From Wyeomyia smithii (Eukaryota; Arthropoda; Insecta; Diptera; Culicidae), in contig NC_073696.1 in assembly GCF_029784165.1 (NCBI RefSeq), positions 7,502,001-7,566,000 on the forward strand: a DNA stretch of 64,000 nucleotides. The letters are read 5' to 3'. The notes under the pieces are model-generated. The model had not been told where the DNA came from, did no database searches, and saw only the letters and a program-made list of their open reading frames with translations. This document shows positions 22,904 through 35,244 of this stretch, piece after piece. How positions within the stretch are numbered: the first letter of the stretch is position 1; every line of letters begins with the position of its first letter. The translations under genes and the position numbers were made by a program.

Positions 22904-22943
22904 TTAACCTTCAATTATTTTTTTATTTGCCTTCAAAAAAGCA
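22904..22943 (-). terminator. histone-type stem-loop and downstream element, unit 3 second copy
   Basis: The minus strand TGCTTTTTTGAAGGCA (22943-22928) has a 6-bp stem with one mismatch and a TTTG loop. TTGAAGGTTAA lies 14 bases downstream (22914-22904). Confidence 0.55.
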
Positions 22944-23124
22944 TTTTGCTGTTCAAAATCGGTTGCTAATTACAACCTTTGAGCTGCCCTATCATTGGGG
23001 GAATTAAGATACACGGACAATATGCACTGTGGAAGCTATTTCACATTCAGTAAATTAGACGGGTGCGACAAATTTAAATTGCTAGGATGCAACACAGAAT
23101 ACTTGCTTGCGTTGACAAAAATTA

Positions 23125-23164
23125 TTAACTTTCAATGACTTGATTATTTGCCTCCAAAAAGGCA
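23125..23164 (-). terminator. histone-type stem-loop and downstream element, unit 3
   Basis: The minus strand TGCCTTTTTGGAGGCA (23164-23149) pairs over 6 bp (one T-G) around a TTTG loop. TTGAAAGTTAA lies 13 bases downstream (23135-23125). The stem sequence differs from units 2 and 4 with pairing kept. Confidence 0.6.
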
Positions 23165-23375
23165 TTTTGATTACCAAAATTGGATTTCCTGATGGCAATC
23201 TTCATGCTGCCCCAACACGGGGAGAATTATGGCTGTCTGGCGACACACGCTGAGAAAAACCGCGCTGCTCCTGAGACGTGGTGACCAACCACAGAGCTAG
23301 TGCTGCTGCTGAGAAGGACGACTGCTGTTGTCGCTGTCTAGAACTATTATGAGCGGCTCCGGCTGAAACAGGCTC

Positions 23376-23471
23376 TTATATAGGCCAAATAGCATATTTT
23401 CAATTGCAAGGTATATGATCCTGTCGACCGTGCTTGGGAAGCAAGCATATAACGACCAATCAGAGGTCGAA
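23376..23471 (-). promoter_or_regulatory. CCAAT-TATA promoter of SL unit 3
   Basis: Inverted CCAAT box (minus TTCGACCTCTGATTGG, 23471-23456) and TATATAAGAG (23382 leftward) with about 75 bases between. Units 1, 4 and 6 keep both boxes with the same spacing. Confidence 0.65.
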
Positions 23472-23735
23472 TTTTTCGTTTTGACAAGGCTTGACTATTT
23501 TCAATAAGTGTGATAATATAGTGTGAATAATAAAATTACAATTATCCTATTTTGGGAAGAATCTTAGAAGGTTTTCCAGTCTATTGCTGTAAGAACGAAG
23601 GAAATCCATCGAAAACTAACCGATTTATTAGCATTTGAAATTGGACATATTTTTCACTTTTTTCGGTTTTAGATTTTCATTTCACATCCCAATGTAGCCG
23701 AACTTCCTGAGAGAAGTATTCTACTTCAAAAATCG

Positions 23736-24298
23736 ATGTTGAAAAAGTCAAGGTGCTCAGTCCTAAATTGAAAGATAATGTTGTTTATAGCATTTTTGTA
23801 GAACATTTCGACTTTCTGAAAAATCGTTTTCAGGTTGCCCAAACGGGTTTTATTAAAATATGACTTTTTCGTGCTACAAAACCACTCTTTTGCACTTTTT
23901 TCAAATCCGTTCAATTCCTACAATTTTTCATATATTTTTTTATTTTTGTGGGGTTGTTTTTGAATATTTTGCATGATTTGGTTCAGCATCGCATTCAATC
24001 ATTTGACTCACAGATCCCATTGAACATCACAAAAAAAGTGAATTTTTCTTATCATTTTTAGATAATACCCTTTAAAACACAAATAAAAAATATTTTTGAT
24101 CAAGAACTGAAATTTTTACTGCGAAGCGGGATTCCAGACAAAAGTTTACATGAAAAAAGATTCTTGATGTCTTATCGGGGGGCTGAGATATTGGCGTTTT
24201 TACATGTGATGGAAAACTATGCATTTTGTCAAAAATGCCACTAAAGCGTAGTTTTCCATCACATAGAAAAATGCCAATATCTCAGTTCCCCGATAATT
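23736..24298. mobile_element. foldback MITE, left part
   Basis: One arm runs from GATGTTGAAAAAGTCAAGG to about 24170. A central palindrome around 24175-24298 (GCTGAGATATTGGC ... GCCAATATCTCAG) joins it to the other arm. The remaining arm resumes at 28795-29125. The element is split by a CR1-like insertion close to the turn. Confidence 0.8.
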
Positions 24299-24519
24299 TT
24301 TTTATTTATTTATTTATTTATTTATTCAATAATTCATCCGTCAACAGTCTTAATGAATATATATAAAGTATGTGGCTGGGAAAAGCCGCCTCGAAAGGCC
24401 ACGAAGGAAACTTTCGAGCCGGCATAAAAACCCAGCATCTTTTAGGAATACAAGTGCAGTATAACATATATCATAAAATAAAATACATCAATGAACAATT
24501 CACAATACACAATAAGTTA

Positions 24520-27500
24520 CTAAAAATTAAAATTTTCAAAGTATCGATTGAAGAGCAGAGCCATTTGGCGGATAGGCTCGTTCAGGCCGTAGTTTGTGCG
24601 ATGCGCATTTGTATGCAATAAACGCTGGTCTCGTCGAGGTCGTAGAGGGCAATGCAACTGTAACATAGCCAAGATAGTTGGACAATTATAACGGCCTGTC
24701 AAAATTTTGTGTGTCATTTTGGTAATTATTTCTTTGCGGCGCTGTGCGAGTGGTGTGATTCCAACTAACAAGCATAGGCTTTCATTGGGTGGCAGGTGAT
24801 CGGGATCTCTCCATTTTAGTGTGCGACAGATTCTTTTAATAAGGTTTTCTGAACGCGCTCAATTCGCTGAACCCAGAACTCATAATGCGGGTTCCATATA
24901 GCGCACGCAGTTTCCAAAATTGAGCGAACCAAAGAGCAGTAAAGAGTCCGCAAGGTGCCATTATCAACGAACTCATTTCCGATTCTGAATATTAACCCAA
25001 GTTGACGATTAGCCTTAGAGATGATCATCGAAAAATGCTGCCTGAAAGTTAATTGCGTGTCCAACAGAACACCCAAATCAGTGACAATATCGGTACGTTG
25101 TAAACAAGTACCAGCAATGTTATAGTTGAACAATAGCGGCGGCTTTTTGCGCTGGAAACTAATCACAGAACATTTCGGAATGCTTAGCATCATATAATTG
25201 CGTTGGCACCAGTCATTAAATAAGTCAATCAACGATTGAAGCCTAAGGCAATCTTCAACAGTCTCGATGAGTTTGAAAATTTTTATATCATCCGCATACA
25301 GTAAACGTGTGTCAGGTGGTAAAACTTTCGTAACGTCATTTATAAACAGCGAAAAGAGTAGAGGCCCAAGAATGCTACCCTGGGGTACACCAGAATTGTT
25401 ACTGAACCAGGCGGATTGCGACTTGCCCAACTTAACAGCGATCTTACGATTACGTAGGTACGAGTCTACCCATTCCACCATTCCAATTGAAGTTCCAAGC
25501 TTGTCGCATTTGGCACAAAGTAGGCCATGATCAACGCGATCGAAAGCAGCTTTCAGGTCCGTGTAGACAGCATCGATCTGAAGGCCCCGGTCCATACCGC
25601 GAAGGCAAAACGAAGTGAACTCTAGTAAATTGGTAGATACAGATCTACCAGGGAAAAACCCATGCTGTGCAGTAGAGATGTAGTTCTTCACGCTGAACAT
25701 CAGATGATGATGCATAATAGTTTCGAAAACCTTGGAGCAGGCACACAAACATAAGATACCACGATAATTTTCGACATTTCGTTTGTCACCTTTTTTATAT
25801 ACCGGAAACATTAACGACTCTCTCCATTTACCGGGAAATTGATGTTTTAGCAAGGAAAGATTGAAAATAGCAGCTAGCGGTGACTCTAAACTTCCGGCAC
25901 ATTTTTTCAGGAGTACAGCAGGAATTCCATCTGGTCCAGGGGTGAAGGACTGTTTCAGATCGCAGATGGCTTTGGAAACCTCTCCGATTGTGATCTCGAA
26001 TACTTCGGCATTGAAAACGTCGCTCGGCACAGAAGCCATTGCCGCGGCAATGCCGTTAGGTGAAGCGTGCTCCTTGTTGAAAACACTAGCGAAGTGCTCG
26101 GCAAACAAATCGCATTTACTGTTGTTAGTAGACGCTTCACTATTCAGCAGGAACACACTATATGGTAATGGCTTAGGTTGCGTTCCGTTTTACGCACGAA
26201 CATCGTGTACAGACTTTTATTCAGCGTTTTGTATGATCGACTAGCAGAAGTGAACCGTGTCCGTTTGATAGGGTTTCTATTTTTTTGATATGCACGCAAA
26301 GCTGACTTACGAAGGCGGTTAAGTTTAGTGAGATGTCTATTTCCCCAAATAGGCTTACGACGAGGACGAGCTTTGGGAATATGGCGATGTATAAGTTCCT
26401 GAATCAATTCAGTAAACTCAGACACGGCCTCATCCAAATCTGTACTCCGGTTGATAAAAGTCCAGTCGATACCTCTCAATTCTGATTCGATAGCATCATA
26501 GTTTCCGCGCCGAAAATCAAAACTGGATGAATCAAATTCGTCTATGAATAGAGCCTCAACAGGTCTGTCGAAACTAACCATCAATGGTGGGTGATGTACG
26601 TCAATGTTACAGAGAGGGTTGGGTGCTGTAATGACTGAACATGCTGGTAAAGCATGCGAGTTTACGAAAATTAAATCGAGAAACCTGCCATTCTGATTGC
26701 AAACAGGATTAATCTGGTGCATGCACTGGAAAGCCATGCCGTCCAATAAATGGGTGCTACCTGCATTTACGGATGAGCGCAAAGCATCAACGAAGAGATA
26801 ATTTCCATCTGTGTGAATAAGAACATCGTCGTTAATACAAGTAGAATTAACAGCTCTTTCCACTGAAGAAATATGCCGATCGATTATCTCGACTTCATTC
26901 CGCAAATTAGGAGGAATGTAAATAGCGCCGATTACAACGTTCAGTTTATCAGTTTTAATCGTTACCCAGGGATGCTCAAGCGAATCATCCATAGCTTGAA
27001 TTAACAATGCCGATGCCAAAGATCGTCGCACAGCGATGAGAACTCCTCCACCCCTTGCTTTGGTACTATTCATCAAGCATCGATCAGTCCGATACACGGT
27101 ATAATCCATGCCGAATAATTGAGAAGAAGAAATATCTGAATCTAACCAGGTCCCCGTAAGAACGATGCAGTCGTGAAGCGAGCTGGAAGCATCCAAAGCT
27201 AAATCTTCTACTTTGCTGCGTAGACCGTGCACGTTCTGATAGTAGCAGAGTAGAGATGAAAGAATAGTGTCGCACGGTGTATCGCATTGCTGCCGACCAA
27301 ATCGCCTGCCGCTAGTGTCCGGAAATAAAACAGTACTGGCTGTCTGCTGCTTGCCAACGTCGTCTAGTGGTAGAGTTTGCAGTAAAGGGGGAGCAGTAGC
27401 AGGCGTCGAGTGAGGCATAATTTCGCACTGGACAGTGCGGTTGGTCATAGAGCTATGGGGAACAAATTGTGCATAAATTTTTTGAAAATCATGAAATTGC

Positions 27501-27640
27501 AAAGACTTAACTGGGCTGGGGACCAGTGGGCCCCCAAGCTCCCTCGGAGGTTGAGAAATCAATTCGATGGCGTCAAATGAGGATTTATTGCGGGCTGTGA
27601 GATTAACGTGCGTGGGAACTTCGACGATCTCGGCTTCCAA
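24520..27640 (-). pseudogene. CR1-like ORF2, endonuclease and reverse transcriptase
   Basis: The endonuclease frame (27640-26144) contains CYYQNVHGLRSK, a T-TWLDSDI block where a TE-WL motif is expected, ARGGGVLIAVRR and, later, NIDVHHPPL. The GDFN box is degraded to TDGNYLF. A frameshift at about 26150 leads to the RT frame (26156-24816), with PGPDGIPAVLLKKC, NYRGI, QHGFFPGRSVSTNL, DLKAAFDRVDH, SGVPQGSILGPLLFSLFIND and the catalytic LYADDIKIF. A further frameshift near 24816 precedes the C-terminal AHRTNYGLNEPIRQM block (24771-24520). It cannot make a complete protein. Confidence 0.88.
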
Positions 27641-28421
27641 AAATCCACAGATGAATTGCGTTCCTCAAACAGTCGAAAATAAATTCCCTCCGGCCAGTTA
27701 GCAGCATCGAGGGCAACATCTTTCAGTTGCAAGTCGATACCGACTTTAAAGGAAACGAATGCAAATGATTTTATATCGGAATCTTTCTTAATGAGCTTTC
27801 TGACAACTGGTTGTGCACCTGGAACGCATTCTCGAACAAGAGCCGAGATTTCATCCTCAGAAACGTGTGGAGCAATGCGCGAAAGGTAGATCCAACATTT
27901 TGCAGCAGGTTGCGGAACGGTTTCAACCAATTTAGGGAAGTTTTCAATAGACTTAGTACCACTAACCAAGTCAGCAAATCCTCTTGAGTTTTCAGGAGTC
28001 AAATTCGGTGGAATTATTCTCGGACGCTTAGAGCTGCGACTAGCCGTTGAAAAAGCAGGTGTATTGGTAGCAAGGAGCTTTTCAGATATTGACCCAATGA
28101 CGGCATTGATCTGACCAAGTTCAGCTTTCACTTCGTTCATGCATACGGTAATTGAATCAGCGAATGATGATGTCACGTCAACCGCAGTTTCCGACGATTT
28201 TCGCTCCTTTAGATTCTGAACGGAACTCAGGCATTCAGTACAAAACCAAAGCAAGTTGGATTGACCATTAACAAAATCTAAATTCGATCTGGCCTACCAA
28301 AGCATTTCATGTGAGCAACGCACTCGCATAAATAACATTTAATCAAATTCAGATTGGCAATGGGTTGTGAGCATTCGTAGCAATCTAACATAGCGGTAGC
28401 TTTTTGTCTCTCTGAAGGCAT
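27559..28421 (-). pseudogene. CR1-like ORF1 with PHD-type zinc finger
   Basis: The ATG at 28421-28419 begins MPSERQKATAMLDCYEC. Cysteine pairs CYEC and CYLC, then H-MKC, and after a frameshift at about 28270 the WFCTEC pair, make a C4HC3 PHD-like finger, found in ORF1 of some CR1-group elements. The rest (28254-27559) has a coiled region near VKAELGQINAVIGSISEKLL and a domain with CWIYLSRIAPHVSEDEIS and SFAFVSFKV that resembles an RRM-like fold. It overlaps the ORF2 frame by about 80 bases. Confidence 0.7.
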
Positions 28422-28794
28422 AAATTAAGGCGTTTTAGTAGACGGCACGAGATTTTAAGATTTGGCGTATACGGCCCTTCCAGCTAGCAAAAAGGCGACG
28501 ACGTTTGCAGTAATGACTTCCAGATGTCGCTTCAGCAGCAAAAAGAAATGCACGTAGCAGATGAAGCGGAGACAGGTTCAGATTCAACCGAAAATATCAG
28601 TAATATACAACGGCTGAATTCACACGACTAGCTGGTAGAAACACTAAGAATCCACTAAATTCACAACGATAGATATCGCGATAGGCGGCACAGTCACTTT
28701 CTAGGTATTTTATAACGTAATCAGACGAAAAATGCGAAATAAAACACGAACTCAAAAATAGTCAATCAATCGTTACACAGGCAAGGTTGCCAAA

Positions 28795-29125
28795 AAAAGA
28801 TATCTAGTATCTTTTTTTCATGTAAATTTACGTCGTAAATCCCGTTTTGCAAAGTAAATTTCAGTTCTTGATCAAAAATTTTTTTTTATTTGTGTTTTGA
28901 AGGGTTTTATCTAAAAATTATTAGAAAAAATAATTTTTCTGTGATGTTTAATGGGCTCTGTGAGAAAAAAAACTGAATGCAATGCAGAACAGAACCATGC
29001 AAAATATTCAAAAACAACCCCACAAAACTAAAAAAATATACGAAAAAATGTAGGAATCGAACAGATTTGAATTCAATTTCAATTTAGGGCTGAGCACCTT
29101 GACTTTTTCATCATCGATTTTTTTT
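28795..29125. mobile_element. foldback MITE, right part
   Basis: This is the inverted complement of 23736-24170: CTTTTTTTCATGTAAA, then CAGTTCTTGATCAAAAA, GGGCTGAGCACCTTGAC and ATCATCGAT pair with the left arm. The two parts were contiguous before the CR1-like element arrived. Confidence 0.8.
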
Positions 29126-31026
29126 GGGACACCCTTCGGTGCAAATACCTGAACATTCAACAAGGTCATAAGAAGCATGTATAGCAATTGACCGGGGTAT
29201 GTTACAAAAGTTCACATCAATGGACAACGCAATTCTAATTCCCTTACAAAAAAAGAGTCTTGAGATAAATGAGTTTTTACACGGATTTCGGAGTTTGCAC
29301 GGGTTTTTCTCAAGCTGCGACTATCCCTTCTATGAGCGGCTAGAGCATCAAGTACGGTGACTTCTTGTATATTTTTCAACAACGCCTTGATGGCAACTTT
29401 CAACCTAAACTTAATTGGTTTTTGACCGAAATTTTTACGACAATGAATCCTTGACAACATTTGAACTACTTTGACGATTTGTTCTGGTGAATTTTGACAA
29501 CTTTCAAACGTTTCAAACGAATTGTAGTTGAAGAGTATAGAGCACGATGAATGACATTATTAGATAGTATGTCCTATCGTTGTCTTAAGATTCGCTTTCG
29601 AAACCGTACAGCAATTTTTCACTTTTGGACGACAGTTTTTGTAATTCTATGCCAAGTTTAAGAGGCATTTTTTTCAATTTCTCGAACAAATTTTGTAAAT
29701 TTGCTTATGATCCCAAATAACTTTCTAGCGATTGTTTGTCTGAATAGAGGAGATCGTAGCCTCAAGATTAGACAATCCGATTTGACAAGTGAATCGTCAT
29801 TAGTTCGAATCTTAGTAACATCAGACCGTTTGATGCCAGAAGGACTATTACGCATGGGTGCATTCTCGGACTCCCTCGCAGTTTATGCTCAAGGTCACAC
29901 ACAGTAAAAGTAAGGAGAATACACTTCTCCATTATAATTGTGGTGAGAGAATCTCGGTTCGGTGAAAAAGAGCAGTGATATAACAGGATATGAGCATTCA
30001 AAGAGAAAGAATCGTTCACTTGTCACGGCGACAAAGTAGTCATCCTTTCCGTCATAGTCGTTAGAGATGCAGTGCAGAAGTGAACTCGGTCTCTGGCAAC
30101 AACGATTGAAACATTTCTTTCCCTATCCGACCCTTAAGACGTAGCCGGCGCCGTTATCGATTTATACAAAACCGGAAGCTACTGAATTGTTGCACATTGA
30201 AGCTGGGAAAATAATCCCAAATTAGCCATTCAACGGTGGTTCTTTGTACAATTTCACTAGCTTAGATCCATTATGGAGGAGTAACCACGAAATGTGCAGT
30301 AGTTTCACCTTAAACTTTTCTTCAAAGTTTTCAGCAGACTACACTAAAATCTTTCTATAAATGGGTTTTTACACGGATTTCACAGTTTGCTAGGTTTTTT
30401 TTCTCGCACCGCTATTCCCCCTTCTAAAAGCGGCTTTAGTATGCAAGACTCTGATTCTGATTTCCTCTTTCCACCGAGTGAGATTCAGATTTTCTTTGAC
30501 TTTTTAACAAGCACGGCGACTTTTTGAAAAAAATTCAATAACATCTTGATGACTTTGATGATAACTTTCGAACAAAATTTAACAAATTTCAATAAAGAAA
30601 ATGAATCTTCGACAATATTCGAACACATCTTACGATTTATTTCGGTGGCTTTTGACACTTTTGACAACTTTCTTACAGCATTTCAATAACTTTTAAAGAG
30701 AATAAATAAAGCTTGAGCTAAACATACCGGAGTTACTCCTCACGTTTCAAACGAACCGAAGATGAAGAGTACAGAGCACGAAGAATGACGATTTAAGATG
30801 GTATTTTCCAACGTCGTGTTTAATCTCGCCTTTGTAGCTGTATAGCAAATTTTAACTGATCGACGTAATTTTTTTGTTTTTCAAATAAATTTTAAAGTCT
30901 TGTTTTTATTTTTTTAACAACTTTCTAGCGATAGTTTGATTTATAGAAACGTTTTGCTGACTGATCGGGTGAATTTCGACTTTATATGTTCCCTAATTTA
31001 ACACTTTTTATGACTATTTGGCAACA

Positions 31027-32326
31027 TATAGACCGTTCCGATAATTATAAATACACTTACGATCAACCGTCATTTCAAATAACGTGCAGTATTCAATCAA
31101 ACGTTGGCTGCGTCCTGTTGTTTACATCCAAAAGAAACAGATGCTGTCATTTTTTCTAACATTTAGTGCGTAATTTTGAAAATGCGTGGCCTTTCTCCCG
31201 AGCAAAGAAAGCGAATTGTGCACAAATGGGGCACCGTGAGTGGTCTTTCTATAAGAAAATTAGCCAGAGAAGAAGGTATAAGTGTCGGAGCAGTTCAAAC
31301 CGCATTGCGGAAGTATTGTGAAGAGTGCACATTTACTGATGCCCCAAGACGTGGTAGAAAACCTGGGCCTGTTGATCCCACAATGGACAAAAAGGTTAAG
31401 GAATACTATAAGCGGCATCCTTCAGTATCAGTACGAGATGTGGCGAGAAAGCTTGGAACCTCGGCGAGTAACGTTATGCGTACCAAGGGAAGAATGGGTC
31501 TGCAGACCCGTCGGAAGCAGAAACAGGCAAAACGAAATCCAAAACAAGCTGAATCTGTGAAACCGAGAGCTCGGAAGCTTTATGACAAACTTCTGACCAA
31601 AAAAATGGGGTGTGTTATCATGGATGATGAAACCTACATAAAACTGGACTATAAGACTTTGCCAGGACCGCAGTTTTATACATCACCGACGGGAAAGGAT
31701 GTCCCTGGACCAGTGGAAGCCATTTACACCGAAAAATTCGGCAAGAAGGTAATGGTTTGACAGGCCATTTGTGAATGTGGGAAAATATCTCGTCCATTCA
31801 TTACGAATGACACAATGAATGGTAAAATTTACGTGAAAGAGTGTTTGCACAAAAGGTTGTTACCCATGGTTAAGCAGCATAACAATCCTCCAATCTTTTG
31901 GCCCGATCTTGCTTTCGCCATTACTCTAAGGATGCACTAGGGTGGTATAAAACAAATAATGTCACATGTGTCCCAAAGGAGATGAATCCTCCAAACTGCC
32001 CTGAAATTCGCCCTATAGAAACTTTTTGGGCTTTGACCAAGGCAAAGCTGAAGAAATATGCCAGCGGACAATGTTGAAAAATTTAAAAAAGATTGGCTTA
32101 AAGTGGTAAAAATGGTCGGAGAACACACTGTGCAAAAGCTTATGAGTAGTGTTAAGAGAAAAGTTAGAGAACTCGCGTATCCTACGAAAAATAATCCCAA
32201 CTTGAATTGAAACTGGAAAGAAATCACTTATTATCTATATTTCAGAATGAAATGACCCGAAAAATCCTGTATTTTTTGTTTTATTCAAGAAAGAATATGT
32301 ATTTATAATTTTCGGAACAGTCTATA
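31027..32326 (+). mobile_element. mariner-type ITmD37E element, decayed
   Basis: Inverted ends about 29 bp long, TATAGACCGTTCCGA at 31027 and its near-complement at 32298-32326, with TA at the outer ends as for the TA target of IS630/Tc1/mariner. The 1.3-kb length is usual for the superfamily. It encloses a broken transposase gene and lies within the three-fold repeat. Confidence 0.85.
31182..32211 (+). pseudogene. DD37E mariner transposase with stop and frameshifts
   Basis: The ATG at 31182 starts MRGLSPEQRKRIVHKWG; two helix-turn-helix domains follow (SIRKLAREEGISVGAVQ and SVRDVARKLGTSASNVMRTK). The catalytic core begins with VIMDDETYIKLDY (first D) near residue 148. An in-frame TGA follows KVMV at 31758-31760, in the place of a tryptophan in relatives. 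The second aspartate is in FWPDLA near 31902. A one-base loss just after it and the later RPIETFW give a third acidic residue 37 residues on, the DD37E signature. Another stop lies near 32075. Non-functional. Confidence 0.85.
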
Positions 32327-33412
32327 TTGTAGATTTTTGTGGACCTATTACTCAGTAAAATTCAGTTAATTTTTCAGTGACGACGTCTTAACGAACCATT
32401 GTGAATATTTTCACAATTTTATGTCAACTGCACAATCTCTCAACGACAACGTCAATAAATGTTATCTTTTTGATGTTTTTATAACTCATATCATGATTTG
32501 TTGGGGCTTTTTACGATTTTGCTGCCATTTTTTAATAACTTTGTGATGAATTTGGAACAGGAATAACTGTAGGAATGACTTCTGGTGATTTGCTAATTAT
32601 ATTTTGTTCTTCTGTTGACTTTTGACAACATTGTGATCCCTTTCAACAAACTCCTGTTGATCAACAAATAAGGAACATAAATCAGTCAGATTAGACGAGG
32701 ATGTTTTCCTGGATTGTTGATAAATACTGCAACTTTTCGACGATTTTTGAGCAATTGACAATATTATGACGACTCTCGAACGTCTTTCACGGATTATTGC
32801 GGTGGCTTTTCTAAAACATTTCAACAAACTTTACAGTACATTTTATGGAAACAAAACCATGGAAAGAAAAGCGAAAAACAATAAACAACCCTCTTACTGA
32901 ATCTACTGCTCACTATTCCAATGAATCGATGATGAAGAGTACAGTGCGCGAGGAATAATGTTTTTAGTTTTTGTCTTCATCATTTTGTATTGTGCCTTAG
33001 AGCTGTTCAGCAATTTTTACTGTCATTTTGCACTACTTTTAGATAATTTACTACAAATACAATGCGCTCCGTGCTGAAACGTGGCCTAAAAATAGTCTCT
33101 TTAGAGATTTCGTGGATCGTTGAAATCATTACAGCGATTGTTAAGATCCATAAACCATCAACCGCACCCGGAGGGTACGAAAGCTCCCAACAGTTCAACG
33201 ATGTCATTGGAATAGAAGGATCCAAAGTAACGCAAAGAAACTGATTATCCGACGTAGGTTGTTTGATAGCACCAGAACGCACAGCTTTCTGCACTGTGAG
33301 AGCCTCAAATCCACCCGATTTAGTTGTGCTAGTTGTTTCAGTCATCACAGACGTACTGATTCTGAAATCAAGGTTGGTAATGGGGTCTCCTAAGAACATC
33401 TCTCTGGCAAGT

Positions 33413-33434
33413 GTATGTGTGTGTGTGTGTGTGT
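33413..33434 (+). repeat. (GT)n microsatellite
   Basis: A GTGTGT run of about 20 bases within non-coding sequence. Confidence 0.9.
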
Positions 33435-34559
33435 TACAGACAGCTTTTGGTCGAATTTATCTCCGTATTTTAGCTCTTAACGGAAAAAAACACTAGTTCT
33501 TCGAAATCTCACCTAGTCGTGCCGATTCATCATTCCCATTTTGATTGCTTTGATTACCAAGAACCATTCGGTCAGACCAGGTTCGGCGGTTGATGTGGGT
33601 AGTATGGGTAGTAGTACCTACTCGGGTAGTAGTACCCTACTGCCACGCGCATGTACGAGCGACCGCTTTATAATGGATATCGTTGATCGAGAGTTTATAA
33701 AGCTACAGATTTCATGTTTTTCTGAGCGATTTGCTTTTAAACAAAATTTTGATTTCGAAAACTTCAAGAGCCACTCTAGTGCATTTTTATCATTGGTCAA
33801 AAAAGTGAGACTTTCACTACTGTAAGGGAAGGCTTACCAGAAGTCCGATTAAGTTTAAATTTTGAATTAAGACTTTTCGAGGATACAAAACTGTTGAGCT
33901 TTAACGTTTGCATTAAAAAAAATGCACAAAAATTTCATGAGTCTACCTTTACACGCACTAACGAAACAACCCATTCAGCATCAATCATAGTAACGTATGA
34001 GTCATCAGAATACTTTAACTCGAATTTCAACCATGATAGCAAAAACAGTGAAACTACTTCATTGAAATGTGCGCATGTTCGAAGAACGGAATACCGCCGC
34101 GTCGAAAACGACTATTGTGCGACACTTTAAGGACGCCGGATAAGCTCAACGGCTAGAAAGTGAACCATCACCAACAACCCGGACATGTTCAGCAGTACTA
34201 GAGATAAGCCTGTATGACGATGCCGTCCACACAGACGGGCGATCCAAAATCTAGCCCTGATGGAGGTGATCTCCAATCATTTTCGCGGTCAACCGGTTAC
34301 TTCTGCTGGTCTGTCCATTATGAAAGGTTATGATCGAATGAGCGGGTGTAGCAGCAAAAACTATACAAACAAATAATTGAAGCAGCTCTGCTTACTGCTG
34401 GCCGATCCAGTTTCCAGTAAATTATCCTCTTGCTACAGTGACCGGATAAACAACAAAGAATTCATTTCTGCGACACAGAGTTTCGCCCGATATATGACCT
34501 TGTTTTCATCTCTGATTGGTCGTATCTGCGTTCAACGACGTTTCGGCACCTACAATATC
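33435..34559. other. no gene supported
   Basis: Short frames only. A GTAGTA-rich imperfect repeat lies at about 33598-33645 (GGGTAGTAGTACC occurs twice). The part after about 34080 may be the decayed 5' portion of the Tc1-like relic that follows. Confidence 0.45.
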
Positions 34560-35065
34560 TTGGCACTGTTGGACAAGATTTAAAGCATCGAAAGAAAGCC
34601 CGGTTCCGAACGGCTGACGACTCTGGACGACAAGAAGCTCCAAAGTATGCTGAAGAGGAAGACCGAGGGAAAAGTGGTTACAATGCTGCGTGTGCTTGGT
34701 CCGTAGGTAAGTGCCACCGGCCTAATTGTGAAAACTACCTGGCGAACATGGATGGCAACGACTGGCAGGGCACTTCGTATTTTACTTCCTCCACGAAGGA
34801 AATGGGCTCCGAGTTGAAGTTCAGTTGACACACCAAGTTCGCCAAGAGGGTGCAGCTGTGGCATACAATCAGCGAGAAGGGGATCCGGAGTGCCCGTAAA
34901 CGGGGAAATTTATAGTAATAATTCGTCGTTCATCAAGAAATACCATAGAGGCAAAATCGCGGTGTACTGGCGGGATCTGCCGTCGGCCCACTACGAAGAG
35001 AGAGTTCGAAAGCATGCCTACACGCACGTTTACGTCCGCAATTGCGATTGTTTCGGTTAATTGCC
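34560..35065 (+). pseudogene. Tc1/mariner-like transposase relic
   Basis: Across shifting frames the plus strand reads LTTLDDKKLQSMLKRKTEGK then VTMLRVLG (a helix-turn-helix-like start), and near 34860-35010 LWHTISEKGIRS and KIAVYWRDLPSAHYEERV. The last resembles the FWPDLASAHY block holding the second catalytic aspartate. Many stops and frameshifts are present; no inverted ends were found. The assignment is by motif memory only. Confidence 0.5.
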
Positions 35066-35244
35066 GGAAGGCCACTCATAAACCTCCCCTATTCTTTACT
35101 ACCCACTCGAGAAAATAGTGTGACGCCGGCAGACAACAGCAGGGCGCACCGTTGCGCATGTTGTGAGTCTACCAGAGCTCCATGATACGGTATTCACGAC
35201 TATCCATTTCGATTGCTTTGGAAGGAAACAACCAATGGTTGTAC

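Larger units (their letters stand above)
22730..23735 (-). repeat. SL unit 3, with repeated 3' ends
   Basis: On the minus strand: border AAGTAGAATACTTCTCTCAG (about 23730), CCAAT at 23456-23471, TATATAA at 23382-23376, a short body with AACAGCAGTCGTCC, then two 3' modules at 23125-23164 and 22904-22943 spaced about 220 bases apart. A third partial module lies near 22740-22800. Each module has a CCCC-x-GGGGCAGC block before the stem. No open frame of note is present. Confidence 0.75.
24299..28794 (-). mobile_element. CR1-like non-LTR retrotransposon, decayed
   Basis: A 4.5-kb minus-strand element with ORF1, ORF2 and a (TAAA)n tail (plus 24299-24327). Tails made of short tandem repeats are typical of CR1-group elements. 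It lies inside a foldback MITE. ORF1 and ORF2 each carry frameshifts. A C-terminal domain closely related to its RT is found in the fragment at 8693-9744. Confidence 0.85.
29230..33060. repeat. three diverged copies of a non-coding segment
   Basis: A marker string like GATGAAGAGTACAGAGCACG occurs at about 29530, 30761 and 32931, each followed by an ATGAC- or AATG-type run and preceded by a stretch rich in TTTTGACAACTTT. GTTTTTACACGGATTTC repeats at about 29271 and 30364. After removing the mariner at 31027-32326 the spacing is about 1.2 and 0.9 kb. No protein is recognised. The function and origin are unknown. Confidence 0.65.

Noticed and set aside
33007..33399. 130-codon minus-strand frame with a hydrophobic stretch
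   Set aside because: No recognisable domain, overlapped by a plus-strand frame and lying inside the diverged three-fold repeat; probably chance.
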